From Siphonodentalium dalli (Eukaryota > Mollusca > Scaphopoda > Gadilida > Siphonodentaliidae): a stretch of 64,000 nt of DNA. This document shows, in pieces, positions 8,527 through 16,373 of the stretch. The translations under genes and the position numbers were made by a program. Under the pieces are notes generated by a model. The model searched no databases. It was given only the letters and a program-made list of their open reading frames with translations, and was not told the DNA's origin. The number at the start of each line of letters is the position of its first letter. Position 1 is the first letter of the stretch. The stretch lies in the NCBI GenBank assembly GCA_032622095.1, contig CP136069.1, positions 167,580,394 through 167,644,393 on the forward strand, read 5' to 3'.

Positions 8527-8742
8527 ATTGCACGAGCTAGATCAAATAGAGTAAATGCTACTAGAGTAAATTCTACAATTGCACAGCGAGCTAGTCCAGT
8601 TAGAGTAAATTCTACGATTGCACAGCGAGCTACTCCAGCTAGAGTAAATTCTACTGGATTAAATTTTAAATTTGCTAGATTTCAACCACTCAACGATAAT
8701 GGTCCGCAACCAATTCCATCAGTTCAAGAAGCAAAACATTAA
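8527..8742 (+). pseudogene. Arg-rich repeat reading frame without start codon
   Basis: A 71-codon frame without an ATG, ending at TAA 8740-8742. It contains three near-identical repeats of about 18 codons built on RVNSTIAQRA(S/T)P, so it is rich in R, N, S, T and A. Two stops separate it from the 8281 frame, and it may be a detached C-terminal part of that gene or a separate core-like peptide. Arg-rich, protamine-like composition would suit DNA condensation; this is inference. The underlying DNA repeat is GTAAATTCTACNATTGCACA. Confidence 0.4.
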
Positions 8743-8769
8743 CCATTGATTCAACGATACTAAAACATT

Positions 8770-8847
8770 ATGAATCTTTCAAAACCATCAAAATTAGCTT
8801 TGATGGCATTTGATCGTAATTTTAATAAACGTAAAAGTAAAAAGTAA
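8770..8847 (+). CDS. Possible 25-aa basic peptide
   Basis: ATG to TAA frame ending in DRNFNKRKSKK. It is very short and unsupported apart from its position in the row of small Polinton virion-peptide genes and its lysine-rich end. Could be chance. Confidence 0.2.
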   Translation: MNLSKPSKLALMAFDRNFNKRKSKK

Positions 8848-8883
8848 TTCAGTCATTTGGCATTCAACTGTTGAAGAGTAAAG

Positions 8884-9219
8884 ATGGCGAACAAAACTCC
8901 ACTGATTACAAAATATGGTAGTTTTGTAATGGCTATGAATCAGGCACCAACTCATTTTCGAAAAAAAAATGATAAAAGATGCCCCAAAGAAAGTGATAAT
9001 GCATGTTAAAACGCTGTAAAAATATTTTAAAAAGCAATGTAAAACTAACAGAAGCTCAGAAGCGCAAACTTCGTCCGAGGTGTAGACAACTGAGAGAACT
9101 TGCAAATCAGCATCTTTGAAATGAAAAAACTAATTTTAAACCAAAAAGGAGGATTTTTACCACTTCTTATGCTAGCACCATTGCTTGTTAAAGCAGTCGC
9201 TGTAATACTTCGCGGTTAA
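8884..9219 (+). pseudogene. Remnants of small basic plus hydrophobic virion-type peptide gene(s)
   Basis: Three short frames lie in line. 8884-9009 starts MANKTPLITKYGSFVMAMNQ. 9003-9119 has a basic segment KLTEAQKRKLRPRCRQLREL. 9121-9219 starts MKKLILNQKGGFLPLLMLAP and is strongly hydrophobic. In related Polintons a basic AQKRKLRP-type segment is joined to a GGFLPLL-type hydrophobic tail in one small protein resembling adenovirus pX-like core peptides. Here the frames are separated by frameshifts near 9020 and a stop at 9117-9119. Alternatively the 32-aa hydrophobic peptide is a gene of its own. Role in virion assembly or membrane interaction is inferred from family position. Confidence 0.5.
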
Positions 9220-9221
9220 AC

Positions 9222-9817
9222 ATGAAGAAAATGGTCGCTGTTCCCTTCAAAATGTTGGATGACATTAAAAAATGGAGAATAAGTCTAACTAATCCGAAAT
9301 TACCACCTATTCCTGAAATTACAAATGTTTCAAAACTAAGCAGAGAATTGAATTCAGTTTCTGATCAAAATTTGTCAGAATCCGAGAAAGTTCAATTATA
9401 TGGTACAACTTTGCACAAATTGAAAACTTCTAAAAAATCAGTTAGAGTTATTTCAACCCTGAAAACAGAACAACCATTAATCATCATATGGATGTGCTAG
9501 AAAGTATTCCGTTAAAGATGAGAAAAAAAGCTGAACAACTTTTACAACTGATTTCAAAACATCCGAAAATGAAGTTTGATGAACATGGACAATTAACATA
9601 TGGTGAAAAAGTTATTATAGGATCAAATATTGTTGATCTCCTCAATGATATTGTACGACAAAGAAAAGGCTTCGAACCAACAGGTTGGGAAACCTTTTCA
9701 CAAGGATTGAGCGAACTTAATGTACCTCAAGATTGTGTAGGGAACAGAAACCGTTGGCTTTGGATTAAAAAACATTTGAAAGATGATTCAGATGATGATT
9801 TTGAAACTCCGGTATAA
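9222..9817 (+). pseudogene. Conserved Polinton protein of unknown function, one frameshift
   Basis: Begins MKKMVAVPFKMLDDIKKW at 9222. The frame ends at 9500, and the register continues from about 9475 in the 9488-9817 frame (MDVLESIPLKMRKKAEQLL through GWETFSQGLSELNVPQDCVG, ending in an acidic DDSDDDFETPV). The overlapping break suggests one gene of roughly 197 codons with a frameshift near 9475. The segment with GSNIVDLLNDIVRQRKGFEP and the RW residues near its end is a recurrent Polinton feature that I recognise, but whose function is not established to my knowledge. It lies directly before the integrase. Confidence 0.6.
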
Positions 9818-9859
9818 AGCATAAAACCAAACCGATTTGATTCTCATCGATCCACACAA

Positions 9860-11013
9860 ATGAAAGGTATAAAAGCAAGACATTCAAAAACTAAAATAGC
9901 AGATAGGTTGACACCAACGGGTATTAAACCAGAAAAAAACACAATGGGATCCATACTAGATGAACAGTTATCTACATTTTCTATAATCGAAAGAAAGTTG
10001 GAAGTTATGGCGGTGTAAAGAAGCTTTTTAATGAAGCGAAAAGGCAAAATAAAACATAAACCTCATAGATGTCAAGAAATGGTTGCAAGGCCAGTCGACA
10101 TATACTTTACACAAACCAATAGTTCGAAAATTCCAACGTAGAAAGACTGTTGTAGCTGGAATTGATATTCAATGGCAGGCAGATTTAGCTGATCTTCAGA
10201 ATTTGAAAAAACATAATGATAATTACTGATATCTGTTGTGTGTGATAGACGTTTTTTTCAAAATTTGCGTGGGTACTACCAATCCACGATAAATCTGGAG
10301 AAACTTTGATCGAATCATTCAGGAAAATTTTGAAATCTTCAAAACGTAAACCAAAATTGTTTCAAGCTGATAAAGGTTCTGAATTCAAAAATGAAAAGTT
10401 TTTGAAATTTCTGCGATAAGAAAGCATTCATTTCTTCACAACTGAGAATCCAGAGACTAAAGCAAGTATTGTTGAGCGATTTCAAAGAACTTTAAAAACT
10501 CGTATGTGGAAGTATTTCAAACACAATATAACTTCAAGATATATTGATGTTTTACAGCCCCTAGTCGATTCTTACAACAATAGTTATCACCGTAGCATAA
10601 AATCGAAACCGTCGGAAGTTACTTTGAAAACTGAAGGTGAAATTTCAAAAAATCTGTATGGAACAGGAAATAAAAAAGGAAAATCTACACTTAAAGTGGG
10701 TGACTTGGTTCGAATCAACAAAACCAAAAGAACATCTGAAAAGGGTTATTTACCAAACTGGACTCGTGAAATTTTCAAAGTTGATAAAATTTGTAAAGCC
10801 AATCCAATCACATACAAAGTTTCTGATCTTGATGGATCATTCTACAAACATGAAATCCAACATATAAAAGACAGTAAGGTGTATGAAATAGAATCCGTTA
10901 TTGATAAAAGAACGAGGAGAGTGGATGGTAAAACAGTAAAAGAAATTAAAGTTCATTGGCTTGGATACCCAAAACAGTTTGACAGTTGGATCCCAGCTTC
11001 AAATTTAGTATAA
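9860..11013 (+). pseudogene. INT: Retroviral-type DDE integrase with C-terminal chromodomain (Polinton INT), broken
   Basis: Inserts the element into host DNA, making the 6-bp duplication. The catalytic triad is visible: D in WQADLADL (codon 10,182-10,184), D in FQADKGSEF (10,369-10,371) and E in IVERFQRTLK (10,474-10,476), giving DD35E spacing. The intact C-terminal frame 10,504-11,013 has NSYHRSIKSKPSEVTL, an SH3-like KVGDLVRINK segment and a chromodomain ending KVHWLGYPKQFDSWIPASN, which would read histone marks. Lesions: a frame change near 9,975 and 10,060, TGA near 10,228, a frameshift at the T-run near 10,255, and a stop near 10,420. The N-terminal start is uncertain; 9860 is the first ATG of the preceding in-line frame. 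Not functional as read. Confidence 0.9.
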
Positions 11014-11026
11014 AACAGAATTTATC

Positions 11027-11284
11027 ATGTCGCAAACTCATACAGATTCAGTTAATCTCGATGAACCATCACAATTTCAGTTCTGTGGTGAAAAAGTTGC
11101 TAAGAACCAAGTCACCTACTTCACGCAGATAATTATTATTTATATCATAATAATTACATCTATTGTACACATTAGTATCCAGAGCACAAACAAAGAATTG
11201 TGGCTTATTCTTCTAAGTAGTTCTCTAGGTTATATTCTACCAACACCTGGACTGAAATTATTGAAAAATACTGAGAAAAAATGA
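11027..11284 (+). CDS. Two-helix membrane protein conserved in Polintons, 85 aa
   Basis: After a polar N-terminus (FQFCGEKVAKNQVTYF) come two hydrophobic segments: residues about 34-52 (IIIIYIIIITSIVHISI) and about 59-75 (LWLILLSSSLGYILPTPG), separated by STNKE. This short hairpin membrane protein between integrase and penton is a familiar small Polinton gene, and its function is not established. It overlaps the next gene by four bases (ATGA at 11,281-11,284), as expected for coupled expression. Frame intact. Confidence 0.7.
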   Translation: MSQTHTDSVNLDEPSQFQFCGEKVAKNQVTYFTQIIIIYIIIITSIVHISIQSTNKELWLILLSSSLGYILPTPGLKLLKNTEKK

Positions 11285-12102
11285 ATTCATTCTACAAAAC
11301 TCTCATGAGTGATAGTTCAATGTCACTTTACCCAGCCAACTCACAATGTTGTTTCACAGTGAAATTACCAAAAACCATACATATTGATAAAGAGCTTTGG
11401 GAAGTTGCAATGGTTGAACTAATTGTACCATCAGAAACATACAACATTATTGGAGATGCTTGCATTTTACAATACCTGCTGCACAAGTTACCAATAAGTG
11501 ATGTAGTAAATTCAAAACCAGAAAATGGTATAGAATTAAAAATACCAGAAGGAGCTTATTCTGGTGCAGCACATTTGACACATACAATTCAAGGTGTAAT
11601 TGATAGTACAGTAAGCAAATTGATTCCAGAACTGGAATTCAAATTCGGATATTTCAAAGCACAACAACGAGTTAAAATTTCAACCAATAGTTACACCAAA
11701 GTAGGTCTTGTACTCCTCAGAGCTCTTTTGGATAAACTTGGTTACAGAACAGAATCACAGACTGCTACACTTGCTACTCCTTCGATAACGTTTCCATATG
11801 AAGTTGATTTAAATGCAGAGCATAATCAGTTGTTTGTTTATTCTGATATCGCTGATTATACAATTGTTAGTGTTGTTGAGGCACCGATATTACGAGTAAC
11901 AGCATTCGAGAGTAAAAGCATACATGATGGTCAACATATTAAGCATGAATTCAAAAACTTACATTATGTACCAGGATCAAAGTCTAACTTTGATACCATA
12001 AATCTGTATATATCTGGTGATATTGGCAAACCAATTCAGTTTGTTGGTGGAAAGTCTATGGTAAAGTTGCATTTCCGACGCCGAAGTAATTTGTATTTAT
12101 GA
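11281..12102 (+). CDS. Minor capsid protein (penton, single jelly roll), 273 aa, intact
   Basis: Forms the pentameric vertices of the predicted icosahedral particle. The N-terminus has the family pattern of a short FYKTLMSDSS lead, SMSLYPANSQCCFTVKLP, then ELWEVAMVEL and a YNI element. The C-terminus ends with a strand and an arginine cluster (KLHFRRRSNLYL) typical of Polinton penton proteins. Acidic and aromatic blocks such as LFVYSDIADYTIVSVVEAPI also fit. At 273 aa it is somewhat shorter than copies I recall, so a loop deletion in the middle is possible. The start overlaps the membrane-protein stop, and the stop overlaps the next gene's ATG (ATGATG at 12,099-12,104). Confidence 0.85.
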   Translation: MNSFYKTLMSDSSMSLYPANSQCCFTVKLPKTIHIDKELWEVAMVELIVPSETYNIIGDACILQYLLHKLPISDVVNSKPENGIELKIPEGAYSGAAHLTHTIQGVIDSTVSKLIPELEFKFGYFKAQQRVKISTNSYTKVGLVLLRALLDKLGYRTESQTATLATPSITFPYEVDLNAEHNQLFVYSDIADYTIVSVVEAPILRVTAFESKSIHDGQHIKHEFKNLHYVPGSKSNFDTINLYISGDIGKPIQFVGGKSMVKLHFRRRSNLYL

Positions 12103-12479
12103 TGATCCCCGTGTATAGAGGCGTACCTAGACATTATGGAAATGGAATTAGTTGACTATTCAAATCTGCAATGAGAACGGTAGTACCGTTTCTAAATCCT
12201 ATTGGTCAGATTGCTAAACAACAAGTATTCAACCATGGACTTGCTGCAGTCGAAGATATCATTCATCGTGGTAAAAGTCCAAAAGAAGTATTTTTGAAAC
12301 AAGGTAAAGAAGCCTTGAAATCTTATGGAAGGGAGTCAATAAAGAAAATATCAACACCAAATGGCATAAATAGATCATCGCGGCCTTTGAAAGATCATTC
12401 TTCTCGCAAACGAGTTAGAAGTAAGTCCATTAAAACGCCGGTAAAGAAATCAAAACGATCTCTCGATATATTTGATTAA
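12099..12479 (+). pseudogene. Small basic virion protein (pVI/pX-like), one in-frame stop
   Basis: Begins at ATGATG overlapping the penton stop. The first 18 codons include PVYRGVPRHYGNG, then an in-frame TGA (12,153-12,155), then the same frame continues from 12,156 to 12,479 (MRTVVPFLNPIGQIAKQQVF near its start). The C-terminal third is highly basic (KRVRSKSIKTPVKKSKRS), as for a DNA-binding core or nuclear-localised virion protein. Position between penton and MCP is conserved in Polintons/adintoviruses. If translated from ATG 12,171 the protein would lack the RGVPRHYGNG element but keep 102 residues. Confidence 0.65.
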
Positions 12480-12481
12480 TC

Positions 12482-13765
12482 ATGATGATGCAAAATGGAT
12501 CATGCGAATGCAGCAAGTCCGAGTTAGATGCTTCTGATGTTCCAACAACAATGACAACGATGTTGGAATCACAATGTATAGAACATCACCCGAATAGCTC
12601 TTTGAATAATTCCGCACCGATAGAATTTGTAATTCCGCCTCAAACTGAATGTGAATCAATCATATTTGTACCTGAAATTCAAAACCACAAAAGCAGATGG
12701 AACAAACTTGGTTGATGCTACTGAAATTGCGCCTATTAACAACTTTTTCCATAGCATGTTCAGTAGTATCGATATTTACCTAAATAACACACTTGTAACG
12801 GCGAACGGAGATACCTATCCTTATCGAGCCTACATGGAAAATCTCTTGGCTTATTCTAGTGAACGTAAAGAAAATCAACTTGCCGCACTAGAAATGTGGT
12901 ATCCAGATACCGCTAAACAGTTCACCGAAAACACTAAAGCTGGTAATAATGATGGATTGAAATATCGCCAAGCAATCATAGTAGGTAGTAAAACGATAGA
13001 ATTGTATGGTCGTTTACACAAAGATATATTTCTTCAAGAGAAATACTTACCAAATGGAATTGAGATAAGAATTCGTCTCAATAGAGCTATTCCAAAATTC
13101 TCTTTTTGGTCAAGACGACGGAAAAATAGTATTTGAAACTGCAGGTTTCAATGTTCGTACAATTACGCTGATGCCAGTCGTAGCAAATAACTTGAACCAA
13201 ACAATACTACAGAGACAAATGAAAAATACCGATTATAAGAGTTGAAGTGAAAACATTCACTATTGGTGCAGGGCTTAGATCAAAAATTGAAGATAACTTT
13301 TTCAAGGACAATTGCCAAAGAAACTTTTCATAGGTTTGGTATCAACAAAGATATGAATGGCGATAGTGAAACGAACCCATTCCATTTCCAACACTTCAAT
13401 CTGAAAAACCTTGAAGTTAGTCACGACGTTACCATTCATAACCGGCTATTTGAACCAAACTTTGCATCAGAACAATGCCTAAGATCTTATTTATCACTGT
13501 ATCAGTCTTCCGGTATGTTTGGACAAAACAAATCCTTTGGTTTGAATCTCGAAAAATACATGAATGGTTATTGTTTCTGGGGTTACGACCCCACACCTGA
13601 CCAAGGAGCAGAGGAAGGACATTTGCATCCTATAAAACCGGTAACATAAGGTTAGAGCTTCAGTTTGCCGCAGCTCTAGTTTCAGTGATCAACGTGATAG
13701 TCTATGCTGAGTTCGATAATCAAATTGAAATCAACAGTTTGCGAGAAATAATAACAGATTATTAA
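12482..13765 (+). pseudogene. MCP: Major capsid protein (double jelly roll), several frameshifts
   Basis: Builds the hexagonal shell lattice. The start region has APIEFVIPPQTECESIIFVP. The next frame has the diagnostic INNFFHSMFSSIDIYLNN followed by NGDTYPYRAYMENLLAYS. Later come NPFHFQHFNLKNLEVSHD and LRSYLSLYQSSGMFG, with YMNGYCFWGYD near 13,560. The last strand with NVIVYAEFDNQIEIN ends at TAA 13,763-13,765. The frame changes near 12,680, 13,100, 13,240, 13,310, 13,360 and 13,645, so no complete product is possible as read. Total span of about 428 codons is normal to slightly short for Polinton MCPs. All breaks are indels; internal stops arise only from wrong-frame reading. Confidence 0.9.
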
Positions 13766-13769
13766 AAGC

Positions 13770-14510
13770 ATGGATGGATTCATTGATATAGCACTACTTA
13801 AATTGAACATTTACCGAGTTATGGAACAATGGTATCCAGAAATAGAATCATTTACACCACAAGAGAAATTTGAAACATTCAAACTTTGGAAAGATATAAA
13901 GGAAGTTGTTCATGCAAACTGTAACGAGTTTAATTCGGTTTTTGTTGACTTGTGGTGTGAAAAAGTAAAAAATACTACGAAGATGAACACTAGCAAACTT
14001 CAGCATATACTAGACAAATTATCCTATCTCTGTTCATTGTATGGTGTGGTGTGTGCAAAAGATCAGTTACCATACGAGAAACCTCATCATGTAAAAGCAT
14101 ACCTAGTAAATACACACACGTCAGAAAAACCTGGTGGACAATGGGTTGCAATTTTCTTCAATGGAAGCATTGCAACATATTTCGACTCCTTTGGGATACC
14201 AGTTATTGATTAATATATCAAATCATTTATTCAAAGAAATTCGATCGAATGTAAAATAAACGTTGGGCGGTTTCAACATCACGGCACAAACGTGTGTGGT
14301 ATCTACTGCATATTTGCTTTACATTTCTTGAAAAGCGGATATGGTATAAAAGTATTAGTTGAAATGAATTTTGATGGTGACTACAAAAATTATAGAAAAG
14401 TATTTGATTGGTTTCATAGAAACTATGAACCCTTACGAAAAGAATCAGAAACATTACCCAAAACATGCATTTCACAAACTTATAAGACTTACTGTGAATG
14501 TCATTACTGA
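13770..14510 (+). pseudogene. PRO: Adenovirus-like cysteine protease (maturation protease), one stop and a missing catalytic His
   Basis: Matures virion proteins. The Cys-containing motif is HHGTNVCGIYC (Cys codon 14,295-14,297), with FDSFG before it and an extended, mostly helical N-terminus of about 95 residues. An in-frame TAA at 14,211-14,213 splits the gene, but the frame is the same on both sides. The family's catalytic His normally precedes WVA; here the position reads GGQWVAIFF, with Gln at 14,139-14,141. The gene is thus doubly disabled. It starts five bases after the MCP stop. Confidence 0.85.
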
Positions 14511-14760
14511 TGAAATGTATTCATTGCCAATTATTTAAATATGTTAAAATCATAATCAATTGTAAATATGTTGATTGTTAATTATTGATGAAATGTATTA
14601 CCAAATGTAAAATATGTTCATTACATTACCAATTATTGATTGCAAATATGATAAATTCATGATCAGTTGTAAATATGTTGATTCTTAATTCAAAAATAAA
14701 AGTTATGTTGTTGAAGAACAGTGTCTGTTTTAATGATTCGCCTCGGCAATGTCGATGAAG
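14511..14760 (+). other. AT-rich 3' region with polyadenylation signal
   Basis: Follows the protease. Contains repeated AAATATGTTGATT and GATGAAATGTATT words and an AATAAA at 14,695-14,700 that would serve the + strand late-gene transcripts. No coding sense. Confidence 0.5.
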
Positions 14761-14769
14761 GTCTTAATT

Positions 14770-14870
14770 CACCAAAAAGAAACACATTTTAATTGACGTT
14801 CGGGGGAAATTGGTAGAAAAACACAATGACGTCGTCAACGACGCCCGCGCGTTTTACATATAATAAAATC
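14770..14870 (+). promoter_or_regulatory. Shared promoter module, copy at right end
   Basis: AAAGAAACACATTTTAATTG, GACGTTCGGGGGAAATTGGT, then AATGACGTCGTCA (14,825-14,837), a GC-rich CGACGCCCGCGCG stretch and a TATA-like ACATATAATAAAA near 14,857-14,869. Same order and spacing as at 751-833 and 2170-2275. The gene starts at 14,897. Confidence 0.75.
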
Positions 14871-14896
14871 CCATTATCTCATATCATTTCTCCACG

Positions 14897-15190
14897 ATGG
14901 AATACGCTGCTACTGATCTTGGATATTATGTCAGAGTCATCCGTGTATCGGCCCCGAGGGACATAGTGGTGTGGAAGACCCTTTCCTGGGCAGTTTATGG
15001 TACAGGTGAAAAGTTCTTTGAACTTTTCACTCTTGTCTGTACAGCGTTGCTTTCCAACCATACACTGTTCAACGGATACGAGATACAGTACATCGAATGG
15101 CTTGGCACAACAGATCTCTTGCTCGAGATAGCGGCAACCCTTCTACAGATAAAACTCATGTTTTGGAGAGAGAAAAAGAAAAAAGATTAA
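14897..15190 (+). CDS. Polinton accessory protein of 97 aa, paralogue of the 1703-2053 gene
   Basis: Starts 60 bases after the CRE-like site. It has hydrophobic and aromatic segments (KFFELFTLVCTALL; LLLEIAATLLQIKLMFW) and a basic REKKKKD end. The AATLLQ block and the FFxxF block are shared with the minus-strand protein at 1703-2053, in the same order, so the element carries diverged copies of this gene near both ends. No known domain. Two amphipathic or weakly transmembrane helices are possible. A perfect histone-type stem-loop lies about 150 bases after the stop. Frame intact. Confidence 0.6.
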   Translation: MEYAATDLGYYVRVIRVSAPRDIVVWKTLSWAVYGTGEKFFELFTLVCTALLSNHTLFNGYEIQYIEWLGTTDLLLEIAATLLQIKLMFWREKKKKD

Positions 15191-15340
15191 ACGTATACCC
15201 ATTGAAGGATGTGAGTGTACCGAAATGTATATTTCCACCCCTCAACTAGGGTACGCTTGTATTTCGGAAGTTGGACCAAGAGGATGGATTTGAGTTCATA
15301 AAGACACGTTATCCACTGATCTTGTGATCTGACATGAAAC

Positions 15341-15356
15341 GGCCCTTTTCAGGGCC
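15341..15356 (+). terminator. Perfect histone-type 3' stem-loop
   Basis: GGCCCTTTTCAGGGCC with AAAC before and ACCCA after: six perfect base pairs, TTTC loop, canonical flanks. No clear GAAAGA element follows within 40 bases, unlike the three copies at the left end. Confidence 0.8.
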
Positions 15357-15404
15357 ACCCAATACCTGCTATCAGATGACTCTTACATATACATTTCACA
15401 GCGC

Positions 15405-15604
15405 TAGCGTCTTCGAATTTATTCGAAGACTTTCACTTTTGTTAAAAAATGCTCTGGTGAAGTAGCACAATTTACTAATGCTTCGATTTTTGCTCGGTAC
15501 TATTCTAAGTTCAGTGTGTCCAGCGAAGGGGAACGCCCTTCGCTTACCACACTGCCATTAGAATCCGAGAAAAAAACGATACTCAGTAAATTATGCTCTG
15601 TTCT
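15405..15604 (+). repeat. Subterminal duplicate of the inner TIR segment
   Basis: The sequence from GCTAGCGTCTTCGAA through the CAGTGTGTCCAGCGAAG hairpin to the TCTGTCAAAAAC stretch occurs here and again at about 15,731-15,940, in the same orientation about 326 bp apart. The left end has only one copy, so this is a one-sided partial duplication next to the right TIR. Confidence 0.75.
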
Positions 15605-16367
15605 GTCAAAAACATCACATTTCTACGGAAAACACCCGATTTGACTCGGAGAAGTTTTATATGTACCATTTTACCATTATCTCATAACATATTTCACTGA
15701 AAGGTAACTTCTACGAGTACATTTTACAACGCTAGCGTCTTCGAATTTATTCGAAGACTTTCGCTTTTGTTAAAAAATGCACTGGTAAAGTAGAACAATT
15801 TACCAATGCTTCGATTTTTGCTAGGTATTATTCTAAGTTCAGTGTGTCCAGCGAATGGGAACGCCCTTTGCTGGACAAACTGGCATTAGAATCTGAGAAA
15901 AAAATTGAAGTATTAGTAATTTATGCTCTTTTCTGTCAAAAACCCTTCGAAGCGCTCACCTTATTCTTTTGGAATCTAACACAACCTCTGGATCGACGAG
16001 CCCGGCCCTGGGCTGCCACTCTGGCCCACCCACTCGCTCGACGCCACTCTGGCCCATGGGCCAGAGTGGCTCTGGCCCATGTGCCAGATTGGCAGACCCA
16101 GAGTGGCCCACCCACTCTGGTCTGCCACTCTGGCCCATGGGCCAGAGTGGCTACGAGCCCGGCCATGGGCTGCCACTCTGGCCCACCCCCTCGCTCGTAG
16201 CCGCTCTGGTCCATGGGCCAGAGTGGCTACGAGCCCGGCCCTGGGCTGCCACTCTGGCCCACTCCCTCGCTCGTAGCCACTCTGGCCTATGGGCCAGAGC
16301 CACTCTGGCCCATGGACCAGAGTGGCTACGAGCGAGTGGGTGGGCCCGAGTGGCAGCCAATACTACT
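15605..16367 (-). repeat. Polinton right terminal inverted repeat
   Basis: Inverted partner of 149-749. It is about 160 bp longer, and the extra length lies in the GC-rich GGCCAGAGTGGC array (about 15,995-16,360), so the arms differ by repeat copy number and not by the unique inner part. The apparent open frames in this array (both strands) are repeat artefacts rich in W, P, G, S and H, and are not genes. Confidence 0.9.
15995..16360. repeat. GC-rich palindromic subrepeat array in right TIR
   Basis: Same GGCCAGAGTGGC/GCCACTCTGGCC units as in the left arm, expanded to roughly twice the length. Intervening words such as CTCGCTCGTAGCC and GAGCCCGGCC recur several times, showing a higher-order unit of about 80-110 bp. 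Confidence 0.85.
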
Positions 16368-16373
16368 GTCGAC
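16368..16373. repeat. Right target-site duplication GTCGAC
   Basis: Matches 143-148 exactly and sits directly after the terminal ACTACT. Six bases is the known Polinton duplication length. Confidence 0.75.

Larger units (their letters stand above)
149..16367 (+). mobile_element. Polinton/Maverick (adintovirus-like) element, complete ends, decayed core genes
   Basis: The element starts AGTAGTATTGGC and ends with its reverse complement GCCAATACTACT. Both ends abut GTCGAC (143-148 and 16,368-16,373), which fits the 6-bp target duplication and AG...CT termini known for Polintons. GTCGAC is itself a palindrome, so the duplication cannot be told from six more bases of inverted repeat by sequence alone. 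Inside lie the hallmark genes POLB, packaging ATPase, integrase, protease, minor and major capsid proteins, in the usual single-strand order, plus accessory cassettes near both ends. Size (16.2 kb) is typical. Positions 1-142 and from 16,374 on are flanking host DNA. At least 15 frame breaks or stops in the core mean this copy is not autonomous as read, unless the indels are assembly errors. Confidence 0.95.
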
